64,000 nucleotides of DNA, from NCBI RefSeq assembly GCF_001575205.1, contig NZ_LSRE01000002.1, forward strand, positions 186,001-250,000, written 5' to 3'. The stretch is from Tsukamurella pseudospumae (GTDB lineage Bacteria; Actinomycetota; Actinomycetes; Mycobacteriales; Mycobacteriaceae). Position 1 is the first letter of the stretch. The number at the start of each line of letters is the position of its first letter. The notes under the pieces were generated by a model. The model searched no databases. It was not told the origin of the DNA and saw only the letters and a list, made by a program, of their open reading frames with translations. Positions 17,075 through 26,478 of this stretch are shown in pieces. The translations under genes were made by a program, and so were the position numbers.

Positions 17075-17082
17075 CGCTCTCG

Positions 17083-17111
17083 GCGCAGGCAGGCCTGTTC
17101 GGCACCTGCGC
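17083..17111. terminator. Convergent terminator hairpin
   Basis: GCGCAGG (17083-17089) and CCTGCGC (17105-17111) pair around a 15-nt loop in the 72-bp gap between two convergent genes. No T run follows. Confidence 0.4.
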
Positions 17112-17146
17112 ACGGCGGACCGTCGGACATGCGCACCGTGACGCGA

Positions 17147-17797
17147 CTACTCGTCCGGGACGAAGGCCTTCGCGGCGGCGACGAGGCCGCCGCCGAGCGG
17201 GAGGATGACGGGGAGCAGGTTCTCGTCGGCGGCGATGATGCGGGTGGCCTCACGGGCGGCGAAGGCCTCGTCGTCGTGGGCGTCGGGATCGGGGACGCGG
17301 TAGCCGGCGTCGCCGAGGTTCACGACCACGACGCCGCCCGGACGGAGCAGGCGCACGGCGTCGATGACGTAGCGCGGGTGATCGACGGGGTCCCCGTCGA
17401 TGAAGATGAGGTCGTAGGCGGCGTCGGCGAGACGGGGGAGGACGTCCAGGGCGTGACCGTTGATCAGGCGGGTGCGGTTCGCGGCCACGCCGGCCTGCTG
17501 GAAGCCGATCTTCGCGGCGGCCTGGAACTCCTGCTCGGAGTCGATCGTGGTGAGCACCGAGTCGGGCCGCATGCCGGAGAGCAGCCAGAGGCCACTGATC
17601 CCCGCGCCGGTCCCGACCTCGACGACGGACTTGGCGCCGCCCGCGGCCGCGAAGACCGACAGCAGAGCGCCGACGGACGGCGACACCGCGTCGACGCCCA
17701 GGTCGGCGGCGCGTTCGCGGGCCGACGACATCGCGTCGTCCTCGACGATGGCGTTCTCGGCGTAGGTGACGAGGGCGGATGCAGCTGAATCAGACAC
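17147..17797 (-). CDS. SAM-dependent O-methyltransferase (Rv1220c-like)
   Basis: A 216-residue class I methyltransferase of the caffeoyl-CoA/catechol O-methyltransferase branch: SAM-binding VVEVGTGAGISGLWLL, the acidic LTTIDSE and the metal-site FIDGDPVDH are visible. Length is normal. Its divergent position to sigE equals Rv1220c next to sigE in mycobacteria. The substrate is unknown. The GTG start at 17797 leaves 240 bp to the sigE ATG, which holds the sigE promoter. Confidence 0.88.
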   Translation of the reverse strand: MSDSAASALVTYAENAIVEDDAMSSARERAADLGVDAVSPSVGALLSVFAAAGGAKSVVEVGTGAGISGLWLLSGMRPDSVLTTIDSEQEFQAAAKIGFQQAGVAANRTRLINGHALDVLPRLADAAYDLIFIDGDPVDHPRYVIDAVRLLRPGGVVVVNLGDAGYRVPDPDAHDDEAFAAREATRIIAADENLLPVILPLGGGLVAAAKAFVPDE

Positions 17798-17961
17798 ATC
17801 GAGAGCCTAGCCGGTCGCGAACCGGTTACCCGGCCGTGACTCGATCGTTAGCTAAGGCGATGCATGCACAGCCAACACTCAGGGAGGGATCAGCACCCCC
17901 ACAAGGCGACAGGGAAAGGTATCGGTCAGTGAAGAACTCTCATCGCGAGATTGCCGATCGT

Positions 17962-17988
17962 GGGAACAAAACGGTCGCCTCGGGAGTT
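17962..17988 (+). promoter_or_regulatory. Candidate ECF-dependent promoter of sigE
   Basis: GGGAAC (17962-17967) and AGTT (17985-17988) are spaced by 17 nt. This fits the actinobacterial SigE/SigH promoter pattern GGAAC-N15-17-CGTT with one mismatch in the -10. The predicted start site near 17995 is about 43 bp before the chosen ATG and rules out the GTG at 17999. It suggests that sigE is autoregulated or driven by sigH. Confidence 0.6.
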
Positions 17989-18037
17989 CTGTCAGGTGAA
18001 TAGCCCCGCTGTTCGGCGGCGGCACGAGGAGGAGCGC

Positions 18038-18691
18038 ATGGCCCTGGCCCGCAAGGCCGGACCCCGGCAGGAGTCGCAGCCCCAGGCTGCGTACGCCACG
18101 TTCGACGACGAGCGTGCTGCTGAACCCGCAGGCACCGCCGCATTCGACGCGTCCGGTGATCGCTCCGACATGCCCTCCTGGGACGAGCTCGTCCGCGAAC
18201 ACGCCGACCGCGTGTACCGCCTCGCCTACCGTCTCTCCGGGAACGCGCAGGACGCGGAGGATCTCACGCAGGAGACCTTCATCCGTGTGTTCCGCAGCCT
18301 GCAGAACTACGAGGCGGGCACCTTCGAGGGCTGGCTCCACCGCATCACGACGAACCTCTTCCTCGACATGGTCCGCCGTCGCAACCGCATCCGCATGGAG
18401 GCTCTGCCGGAGGACTACGAGCGCGTACCGTCGTCCGACCCGGACCCCGGGCAGATCTACGCGGACGCCAACCTCGGCCCGCAACTGCAGACCGCGCTGG
18501 ACGCGTTGGCACCGGAGTTCCGCGCCGCCGTCGTCCTCGCGGACATCGAGGGCCTGAGCTACGAAGAGGTCGCGACCACCCTCGGGGTGAAGCTCGGCAC
18601 GGTGCGCTCGCGCATCCACCGCGGCCGCAAGTCCATCCGCGAGGCGCTGGCCAATCAGGGCCTGACCAGCAGCGCGGCGCTCGCGTACTGA
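18038..18691 (+). CDS. sigE: ECF sigma factor SigE
   Basis: A 217-residue envelope-stress sigma factor. Region 2 ([18 protein letters not shown] ... [15 protein letters not shown]) and region 4 ([18 protein letters not shown] ... [16 protein letters not shown]) are intact and very close in wording to mycobacterial SigE, including the ATGDK-like segment [16 protein letters not shown] before region 2. ATG 18038 has an excellent GAGGAGGAG site; longer starts at 17951 and 17999 lack one, although alternative starts are known for SigE in mycobacteria. Followed by its anti-sigma factor, HtrA and TatB genes. Confidence 0.95.
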   Translation: MALARKAGPRQESQPQAAYATFDDERAAEPAGTAAFDASGDRSDMPSWDELVREHADRVYRLAYRLSGNAQDAEDLTQETFIRVFRSLQNYEAGTFEGWLHRITTNLFLDMVRRRNRIRMEALPEDYERVPSSDPDPGQIYADANLGPQLQTALDALAPEFRAAVVLADIEGLSYEEVATTLGVKLGTVRSRIHRGRKSIREALANQGLTSSAALAY

Positions 18692-18812
18692 GCGCCCGGC
18701 ACGGCACCGTCGGGAACCGACGAACGGGACTCGATCCGTTGAACCCGTGAGTGCAGGTACTGTGGCGGTAGGCCGAGACGGCCGGTTGACCGGAGTAGAG
18801 GAGGGGAGCGGC

Positions 18813-19187
18813 GTGGAGCACCTCAGTGGCAGTTTCAAGCGCGCGTTCGCCCGCCGCCCCGGCGAGTTCTCGTCCACGGAGCACCTGGCGTACGAGGCCG
18901 TCGTCGCCTATGTCGACGGTGAGCTCCGCATGAACGCCCACCTCCGCGCCGGAACGCACATCGCGGAGTGCCCCGTCTGCGCCTCGGAGGTGGACGCGCA
19001 GCGGCAGGTCCGTGCCGCGCTCCGCGAGTCCGGCGAGATCACCGTCCCGCACCGGCTTCTGGGCCAGCTCGCGCAGATCCCCACCGAGTGCCACGGTGCC
19101 CCGTTCGAGGGCTTCCCCACCTTCCAGCCCGAGTCGTCGCGACGCGACGCGCGCAACAAGCGCGGCCGCCGGCGGAACGCTCGGTAG
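18813..19187 (+). CDS. rseA: Anti-sigma-E factor RseA (ZAS family)
   Basis: A 124-residue zinc-associated anti-sigma factor. The ZAS motif His49-x3-Cys53-x2-Cys56 (HIAECPVC) lies in the first half, after the helix AYEAVVAYVDGELRMNAH. No membrane segment, as in the mycobacterial RseA. The GTG at 18813 follows a GGAGGGGAG site; the 22 residues of frame upstream are discarded. Binding SigE in the reduced state and releasing it on stress or after phosphorylation is the family role. The tail is basic (RNKRGRRRNAR). Confidence 0.9.
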   Translation: MEHLSGSFKRAFARRPGEFSSTEHLAYEAVVAYVDGELRMNAHLRAGTHIAECPVCASEVDAQRQVRAALRESGEITVPHRLLGQLAQIPTECHGAPFEGFPTFQPESSRRDARNKRGRRRNAR

Positions 19188-19196
19188 ATTCGACTC

Positions 19197-20666
<1,470 letters not shown>

Positions 20667-20713
20667 GACGCCGCCCCGTGCGCGCGGTCCTGAGCTTCCC
20701 GTAGCATGGCGGG

Positions 20714-21184
20714 GTGTTCTCGAATCTCGGCATGGGGGAGATCCTCATGCTGGTCGTCGTGGGTCTGGTGATCCTGGGGCCGGAGCGGCTTCCCGGGGCG
20801 GTCAACTGGTTCTTCACGGCCATGCGGCAGGTGCGCGACTACGCCACCGGCGCCACGCAGCAGCTCAAGGACGAGATGGGCGGCGACTTCGACGCGATCC
20901 GTGAGCCCCTCCAGCAGATCCAGAACCTGCGCGGAATGACGCCCACCGCCATCGTCACCAAGCACCTCCTGAACGGAGACGACACGGTGGTCCGCGAGAT
21001 CACCGATCAGGTGCGCTCCACCGCCGACTCGCTCAACCTGCGCAAGGTGGTCGACGGTGCCGGTGCATCCGCCGCGGCGTCGGCGCCGCTCGAGGTGCCT
21101 GCCGGCCCGATCCCGACGATGCCGCGGATGCACAAGCCGCTGCCTCCGGAGGAGCGCCCGCCGTTCGACCCCGACGCCACATAG
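20714..21184 (+). CDS. tatB: Sec-independent translocase subunit TatB
   Basis: A 156-residue TatB: a single N-terminal helix MFSNLGMGEILMLVVVGLVI followed by LGPERLPGAV, then an amphipathic helix (TAMRQVRDYATGATQQLKDE) and a Pro-rich tail. The Glu in MGEI and the GPERLP hinge are diagnostic. It recognises twin-arginine precursors together with TatC. Start is GTG. In mycobacteria tatB also follows htrA. Confidence 0.95.
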   Translation: MFSNLGMGEILMLVVVGLVILGPERLPGAVNWFFTAMRQVRDYATGATQQLKDEMGGDFDAIREPLQQIQNLRGMTPTAIVTKHLLNGDDTVVREITDQVRSTADSLNLRKVVDGAGASAAASAPLEVPAGPIPTMPRMHKPLPPEERPPFDPDAT

Positions 21185-21196
21185 GCCGCCTACGAG

Positions 21197-21289
21197 TTTC
21201 GGCAGCGCGCTGCCGAGATTCGTGACCGCTGCCTGCACCCGGCAGCGTTGGAGGAATCCGTCAGCGTCGGTAGGACTTTCGGCAGCGTT
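21197..21289 (+). repeat. Left inverted-repeat block flanking the nuclease gene
   Basis: Contains, in order, a perfect 16-nt palindrome CGGCAGCGCGCTGCCG (21200-21215), a hairpin CGCTGCC-N7-GGCAGCG (21227-21247) and a lone TTTCGGCAGCGTT unit (21277-21289). Positions 21197-21247 match the reverse complement of 22369-22419 at 44 of 51 positions, with most differences in the hairpin loop. Confidence 0.85.
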
Positions 21290-21398
21290 CAGCGCGAACG
21301 ATGCGGTCGTCCGGGGCGCGCCTGTGGATAACCACGAATCTGTGGAAAGTGGCCCCGCGAAGCGCGGCCGGAGGTCGGCGGTGGGGTTCACTGGCCGC

Positions 21399-22319
21399 AT
21401 GGGGGAGATGTGGACACGACGGCAGCTCAGGGCGATGGGGTGGAGCGACACCCGGATAGCGCGAGCCGCCGAGCAGGAGTTCGAACGGCTGGCACATGGT
21501 GTGTACGGCGTCCGCGACGACGGAGCCCCGCAGTGGGTGCGCGATCGCGATCGGGTACGTGCGGCGGCGCTGACCTGTGAGGCGGTGGTCAGTCACGAGA
21601 GCGCGGCATTCCTGCACGGCATCCCGTTCCTGCGTCCGGACAGGCGCTACGTCCACTTCACGATCGACCGCACCAGCGGCGGTTGGAAGCGGCGCAAGCA
21701 GTACGTGCACGCTCGCCCGTTGCCCGCGGATCAGGTCGCGATCCTCGACGGCGTGCGCGTGACCTCCCGGTGTCGGACCGCAGTGGACGTCGCGATGTCC
21801 GGCGGACTGGAGCGCGGCGTCTGTGCGTTCGACGCGGTCCGGCTCGTTCCGCGGTTCCCGCAGCCGCGTGATCCGGAGCCGATTCCCCTCGCTGAGCTAC
21901 AGGAGTGCCTGGAATCACTGGCTCGATGCAGGGGCGCGGCTACGGCTCGTCGAGCCCTCGAGTTGTCGGTCGAATGTAGTGAGTCGGCGGGAGAGTCGCT
22001 GTCCCGCATGCAGATGCTGACCGCCGGCCTGCCGATGCCGCACCTGCAGACCCCGCACGTACTCCAGGACGAGCTGTTCTACGCGGACTTCGACTGGGGA
22101 CGCGTGACAGGCGAGTTCGATGGCCGCGCGAAGTACGGCGACGAGCCCGAGGAGATCGATGCCGCGCTCGCCGAGGAGAAGCGCCGCCACGAGCTCTTCG
22201 CCGTCGCCGGGATCGAGGTGGTCCGCTGGCGCTGGCGCGTGCTGAACACGACAGGCGGTCTTCGTCGGCTTCTTCTGCCGGCGCTGGCGCGCGGCGGACT
22301 GATCGAGGCCAGTGCGTGA
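21399..22319 (+). CDS. AbiEi-like N-terminal domain fused to a PD-(D/E)XK-type nuclease domain
   Basis: A 306-residue protein. The N-terminal 80 residues (WTRRQLRAMGWSDTRIARA ... GVYGVRD ... VSHESAAFLHGIP) resemble the winged-helix AbiEi antitoxin domain found in many actinobacterial proteins. The C-terminal part carries YADFDWGRVTGEFDGRAKY and a later EEKRRHELFAVAGIEVVRWR. The Asp, Glu-x-Asp and Lys order fits a Vsr/DUF559-type PD-(D/E)XK nuclease. No toxin partner adjoins it. ATG 21408 is an alternative start. The gene sits alone inside an inverted-repeat frame (21197-22419). Whether it acts in defence or in spreading the repeats is unknown. Confidence 0.72.
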   Translation: MGEMWTRRQLRAMGWSDTRIARAAEQEFERLAHGVYGVRDDGAPQWVRDRDRVRAAALTCEAVVSHESAAFLHGIPFLRPDRRYVHFTIDRTSGGWKRRKQYVHARPLPADQVAILDGVRVTSRCRTAVDVAMSGGLERGVCAFDAVRLVPRFPQPRDPEPIPLAELQECLESLARCRGAATARRALELSVECSESAGESLSRMQMLTAGLPMPHLQTPHVLQDELFYADFDWGRVTGEFDGRAKYGDEPEEIDAALAEEKRRHELFAVAGIEVVRWRWRVLNTTGGLRRLLLPALARGGLIEASA

Positions 22320-22338
22320 GCGCGCCCCGCGCCCGCGG

Positions 22339-22419
22339 TTTCGGCAGCGCGCGGACGAGACTGTTCAACGCTGCCGATCGACGGCAGCGCTCACGAATGT
22401 CGGCAGCGCGCTGCCGAAA
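22339..22419 (-). repeat. Right inverted-repeat block flanking the nuclease gene
   Basis: Carries the same parts as the left block in the opposite order: a TTTCGGCAGCG unit (22339-22349), a hairpin CGCTGCCG-N5-CGGCAGCG (22369-22389) and the palindrome CGGCAGCGCGCTGCCG (22401-22416). The gap between hairpin and palindrome is 11 nt on both sides of the gene. No clear target-site duplication is visible just outside the two blocks. Confidence 0.85.
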
Positions 22420-22521
22420 CCCTCCGTACCGACGACGGGCGTAACCGCTGCGGCCAGCCGTGAACCGCCGCATCCGGAGGTGGACCGCCATGACCGGCGG
22501 TGACCAGTGGCGGACCGTCGG

Positions 22522-23658
22522 CTACAGGTGGCGGGTGGTGTCGATCCCCAGCGACATGCCGGCCAGGCCGCGCTTGCGGACGGCCAGCCTGTCGGCGATG
22601 CCGCGCAGGGCCGCGCCGGTGGGCGAGTCCGGGTCGGACAGCACCACGGGCGTTCCCGCGTCGCCGGCCTCGCGCAGCTGCGGATCCAGCGGGATCTGGC
22701 CGAGCAGCGGCACGTCGGCGCCCACGGCCCGAGTGAGCCTGGCCGCGACCTGCTCGCCGCCGCCGGAGCCGAAGACGTCGAGGACGGTGCCGTCGGGCAA
22801 CGTCAGCCCCGCCATGTTCTCGATGACGCCGGCCACGCGCTGGCGGGTCTGCAGCGCGATGGCGCCGGCCCGCTCGGCGACCTCGGCGGCCGCGGTCTGC
22901 GGGGTCGTGACCACGAGGATCTCGGCGCCGGGGATGAGCTGCGCGATCGAGATCGCGACGTCGCCGGTGCCGGGCGGCAGGTCGAGCAGCAGCACGTCGA
23001 GATCGCCCCAGAAGACGTCGGCGAGGAACTGCTGGAGCGCGCGGTGCAGCATCGGGCCGCGCCACACGACGGGGGTGTTGCCGGTGGTGAACATCGCCAC
23101 CGAGATGATCTTCACGCCGTGCGCTTGCGGTGGCATGATCATCGAGTCGACCTGGGTGGGCCGCGCGTCGGTACCCATCATCCGCGGAACGGAGTGCCCG
23201 TAGATGTCCGCGTCGAGCACGCCCACGGACAGTCCGCGAGCGGCCAGCGACGCCGCGAGGTTCACGGTCACGGAGCTCTTGCCCACGCCGCCCTTGCCCG
23301 AAGCCACCGCGTACACGCGGGTCAGCGAGCCGGGCTGGGCGAACGGGATGACGGGCTCGGCCTTGTCGCCGCGCACAGTCTTGCGCAGCTCGGCGCGCTG
23401 CTCGTCGTTCATCACGTCCAGCTCGACGCGCACCTCGCCGGTGCCGGGCACGTCCGCGACGGCCGTCCGCACACGGTCCACGATCTGCGTACGCATGGGG
23501 CAGGCGGAGGTGGTCAGGTACACCTCGACGTCCACCGACGAGTCGGCCTGCACCGCGACCGACTTCACCATCCCCAGATTGGTGATCGGCTTGCCGATCT
23601 CGGGGTCGTTCACGGTGGCCAGGGCCGACCGGATCGCGTCTTCGGTTACCGCACTCAT
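22522..23658 (-). CDS. mrp: Mrp/ApbC-type iron-sulfur cluster carrier ATPase
   Basis: A 378-residue protein with an N-terminal MIP18/DUF59 domain (about residues 5-80, TTSACPMRTQI) and a ParA-like P-loop domain: deviant Walker A SGKGGVGKSS (about 120-129), DADIYGHSVPRMMG and LPPGTGD. It should bind and deliver iron-sulfur clusters. The CxxC pair that holds the bridging cluster in enteric ApbC is not seen at ENMAGLTLPDG. ATG 23658 follows a GGAGG site; a start 12 bp upstream is possible. Same neighbourhood as Rv1229c. Confidence 0.93.
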   Translation of the reverse strand: MSAVTEDAIRSALATVNDPEIGKPITNLGMVKSVAVQADSSVDVEVYLTTSACPMRTQIVDRVRTAVADVPGTGEVRVELDVMNDEQRAELRKTVRGDKAEPVIPFAQPGSLTRVYAVASGKGGVGKSSVTVNLAASLAARGLSVGVLDADIYGHSVPRMMGTDARPTQVDSMIMPPQAHGVKIISVAMFTTGNTPVVWRGPMLHRALQQFLADVFWGDLDVLLLDLPPGTGDVAISIAQLIPGAEILVVTTPQTAAAEVAERAGAIALQTRQRVAGVIENMAGLTLPDGTVLDVFGSGGGEQVAARLTRAVGADVPLLGQIPLDPQLREAGDAGTPVVLSDPDSPTGAALRGIADRLAVRKRGLAGMSLGIDTTRHL

Positions 23659-23703
23659 AACGTCCTCCATCGTATCCGCAGGCCCGGGCCGCGGAAATCC
23701 GCC

Positions 23704-24972
23704 TCAGCGCGGGGGACGGGGCACCGTCGGCGAGGACGACGGTGCGGCCGGCTGGGACGACCGCGTGGGGCGACCGGACGGCGCCGCCGGACGGACCGAG
23801 GAGGGAGTCGGTGCCGCGGTCGACGCGCCGGTCGACGGTCCGCTCGGCGCGATCGCCAGCGCCCCGCCGGGGCCGATCGGGGCGGGCGTCGAGGGCAGGG
23901 CCGGGCCCGACGATGGTGCGCCGGCGGGGCTCGGCACCGGGCTCGGGCAGTCGACGACGGTGGGGAGCGGCTTACCGTCGGCCCCGAGGGCCGCGGACGA
24001 CGGTGCCGCCGGTCCCGAGGGCTTCGCGGAGCGCGTGACCGACGGGGCGGCGGACGGCGAGGGCGTCGGCTTGGCGGACGGAGCGGCGGAGGGACGGGTC
24101 GCGCCCGAGGGGCGCGCGGCACCGGCGGGGGTGCCGCACCCGACGATCACCACCTGGCCGGGCGGAAGCGGTTTGGGCAGCTCCTTCGGCGGGGCGACGG
24201 GGGCGGTCATGTCGGGGATGCCGCCCACCGGGATCGCGCGGTCCTTGTACGCCTTCGCCCAGGCCACGACGTTGTCGACATACGAATTCGACTGGTTGTA
24301 CGCGAACACCGCCACCCGCTGCTGCGCCTCGGACTGCAGGTCGGACGCGCTGGAGCACAGGTAGCGCGCGGCGCCGTACGCGGCGTCGCGGACGTTGTCG
24401 ACGTCGGCCCTGCCGTCGCCGGAGTTGTCGCCGCCGAACAGCGCCCAAGTGGTCGACAGGAACTGCATCGGGCCGAGCGCCCGGGCGTACCCGGCGCCGT
24501 CGCGGATCACCGCGTTGCCCGCCAGCGTGCCGTCCAGCGCCGGCCCCTCGATGGGGGTGAGGGTGCGTCCGGAGGCGTCGACGTTGCCGCCGTCCGCGTG
24601 CCCCGACTCGATCCGGCCGATCGCCGCGACGAGGCTCCACTCGATGCCGCAACCGGGCGCCTCGAGAGCCATCCGGTCGGCCGCGGCCTGGTAGGCCGCG
24701 TACGCGGCGCCGGGGATGCCGAGCGGGCCGGGCGCGACCTTGACCGCCTCGGGACGCGGGGGAATGGGGACGTGCCGCGGTGCGGGCGCGGGCGGCGCGT
24801 CCGACGGTGTGGGCGGGCGCAGGTCCGCGATGCCGATCGCGGCCTGGGCGACGAGCTCGGGCCCGGTGGTGCGCGCCGGCGTCGGGGCGTGGATCGACGC
24901 CGCGTCTGCGCCGGCGACGCCCAGCAGCAGCGCTGCGGCGCCCGCAGCGGCGCCGGCCCCGAGGATCCGCAC
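23704..24972 (-). CDS. Secreted lytic murein transglycosylase with long Pro/Ser tail
   Basis: A 422-residue exported protein. The signal peptide (LGAGAAAGAAALLLGVAGAD) is followed by a Pro-rich linker. A lytic transglycosylase domain covers about residues 85-255: catalytic Glu in AAIGRIESGHA, ALGPMQFLSTTW and VFAYNQSNSYVDNVV. The last 150 residues are almost entirely Pro, Ser, Ala and Gly, probably a flexible wall-spanning segment. It resembles Rv1230c, which also lies beside mrp. It would cleave glycan strands during growth. Confidence 0.9.
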   Translation of the reverse strand: MRILGAGAAAGAAALLLGVAGADAASIHAPTPARTTGPELVAQAAIGIADLRPPTPSDAPPAPAPRHVPIPPRPEAVKVAPGPLGIPGAAYAAYQAAADRMALEAPGCGIEWSLVAAIGRIESGHADGGNVDASGRTLTPIEGPALDGTLAGNAVIRDGAGYARALGPMQFLSTTWALFGGDNSGDGRADVDNVRDAAYGAARYLCSSASDLQSEAQQRVAVFAYNQSNSYVDNVVAWAKAYKDRAIPVGGIPDMTAPVAPPKELPKPLPPGQVVIVGCGTPAGAARPSGATRPSAAPSAKPTPSPSAAPSVTRSAKPSGPAAPSSAALGADGKPLPTVVDCPSPVPSPAGAPSSGPALPSTPAPIGPGGALAIAPSGPSTGASTAAPTPSSVRPAAPSGRPTRSSQPAAPSSSPTVPRPPR

Positions 24973-24989
24973 GGTCGTCCCTTCCGGTT

Positions 24990-25034
24990 ACTGACGAGTC
25001 AGTTTCGTGTCGCACGGTACTGCGCCGTAGTACC
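24990..25034. promoter_or_regulatory. Two dyads upstream of the lytic transglycosylase gene
   Basis: ACTGAC-GA-GTCAGT (24990-25003) and GGTACT-N7-AGTACC (25016-25034) are adjacent perfect dyads in the 100-bp gap between tmk and the transglycosylase gene. One or both may be operators for the transglycosylase or a terminator for tmk. No known regulator site was recognised. Confidence 0.35.
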
Positions 25035-25072
25035 GGTGCGGGTGGGACTTACATGAATAACAGGGCTGATCT

Positions 25073-25711
25073 TCAGGAAAGCGCGGCGATCGCGTCGGCC
25101 AGTGTTTCCGGGGCGTCGTGCGCGCCGTGGATCCGCCACGGCGAGACCCACGCGGACTCGGCGAGGCCGGTGTAAACGGCGCCGGTGCGCGTCTGCAGGC
25201 CCGCGTCCGTCTCGTACGCGTCCCGCGCGCGGGTGGCGTCGCTCTTCTCCCGCCACTCGGCCCGCTCCGCAGCGAGAGCCACGCCCACGTCCAGGTACAC
25301 CTGCAGGTCCGGGACGGGCAGGCCGAACCGGCTGAACTCGGTCTCGCGGACCCACCCGGCCACGGCACCGTCGGCGCCCTCGTGCAGGCGGGCCGCACTG
25401 TAGGCGGCCGAGGAGGCGGCGTACCGGTCGAGCAGCACCACGTCGTGCTGCTCGAGCGCGGCGCGGATGTCCGGCGCCGCGGCCTGCCGGTCGAAGGCGA
25501 AGAGGAGGCCCATTCCGTACACGGATTCGGCGACATCGCCGTTGCCGCCGCGCAGCGCCTCCGCCGCCAGGTCGGCGAACTGCGTGCCGTAGCGGGGGAA
25601 GGCGAGCGCGGCCACCGTCAGGCCGCGCGTCGTGAGGCGCTCTGTGACCGCGCGGGTGAGCGTGTTCTTCCCGGCACCGTCGAGGCCTTCGATCGCAACG
25701 AGTCGTCCCAT
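25073..25711 (-). CDS. tmk: Thymidylate kinase Tmk
   Basis: A 212-residue dTMP kinase: P-loop EGLDGAGKNTL (about residues 8-18), the FPRYGTQFADL substrate loop, the LDRYAASSAAY DRY/S motif and the lid region. It makes dTDP for DNA synthesis. In mycobacteria tmk lies directly before mtrA on the same strand; here it is on the opposite strand and diverges from mtrA with 73 bp between starts, so the local order has been rearranged. Confidence 0.93.
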   Translation of the reverse strand: MGRLVAIEGLDGAGKNTLTRAVTERLTTRGLTVAALAFPRYGTQFADLAAEALRGGNGDVAESVYGMGLLFAFDRQAAAPDIRAALEQHDVVLLDRYAASSAAYSAARLHEGADGAVAGWVRETEFSRFGLPVPDLQVYLDVGVALAAERAEWREKSDATRARDAYETDAGLQTRTGAVYTGLAESAWVSPWRIHGAHDAPETLADAIAALS

Positions 25712-25784
25712 GGCCGCCGATCGTATTCACCGGTGGACGGTGTCGCAGAACCGGACACGCCGCGCGAGGTGACAGTATGGATCC

Positions 25785-26462
25785 ATGAAACCCCGCATCC
25801 TGGTGATCGACGACGATCCCGCGCTGGCGGAGATGCTCACCATCGTCCTGCGCAACGAGGGCTTCGACTCGACCGTGGTGGGCGACGGCACGCAGGCCCT
25901 CAGCGCGGCGCGCGAGTTCCGGCCGGACCTGGTCCTGCTCGACCTCATGCTGCCCGGCATGAACGGCATCGACGTGTGCCGCGTGCTGCGCGCCGACTCG
26001 AGCGTCCCGATCGTGATGCTCACCGCGAAGGCCGACACCGTCGACGTGGTGCTCGGGCTGGAGTCGGGCGCGGACGATTACGTGATCAAGCCCTTCAAGC
26101 CGAAGGAGCTCGTCGCGCGGGTGCGTGCGCGGCTGCGCCGCACGGACGACGAGCCGAGCGAGCTGCTGTCGATCGGCAACGTGATCATCGACGTCCCGGC
26201 CCACAAGGTCACCCGCGACGGCGAGGTGATCCAGCTGACGCCCACGGAGTTCGACCTGCTGGTCACGATGGCCCGCAAGCCGCGCCAGGTGTTCACCCGC
26301 GACGTGCTCCTCGAGCAGGTGTGGGGGTATCGCCACCCCGCGGACACGCGCCTGGTGAACGTCCACATCCAGCGGCTGCGCGCCAAGATCGAGAAGGACC
26401 CGGAGAACCCGGAGATCGTGCTCACGCTGCGCGGGGTCGGCTACAAGGCGGGTCCGGCGTGA
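25785..26462 (+). CDS. mtrA: Response regulator MtrA
   Basis: A 225-residue OmpR/PhoB-type regulator with receiver Asp53 ([10 protein letters not shown]), Lys in LTAKAD and a winged-helix DNA-binding domain ([20 protein letters not shown] ... [13 protein letters not shown]). Nearly the mycobacterial consensus. MtrA controls cell division and wall hydrolase genes, with phosphorylation by MtrB. Followed by mtrB and lpqB in one operon. Confidence 0.97.
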   Translation: MKPRILVIDDDPALAEMLTIVLRNEGFDSTVVGDGTQALSAAREFRPDLVLLDLMLPGMNGIDVCRVLRADSSVPIVMLTAKADTVDVVLGLESGADDYVIKPFKPKELVARVRARLRRTDDEPSELLSIGNVIIDVPAHKVTRDGEVIQLTPTEFDLLVTMARKPRQVFTRDVLLEQVWGYRHPADTRLVNVHIQRLRAKIEKDPENPEIVLTLRGVGYKAGPA

Positions 26463-26478
26463 CGGGACCCCACCGATC

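Noticed and set aside
18711-18740. GGGAAC...CGTT upstream of rseA as an ECF promoter
   Set aside because: The spacing between GGAAC and CGTT is 19 nt, too long for the SigE/SigH pattern; rseA is probably read from sigE.
21360-22319. Complete AbiE toxin-antitoxin system
   Set aside because: There is only the AbiEi-like domain fused to a nuclease domain; no AbiEii nucleotidyltransferase toxin adjoins it.
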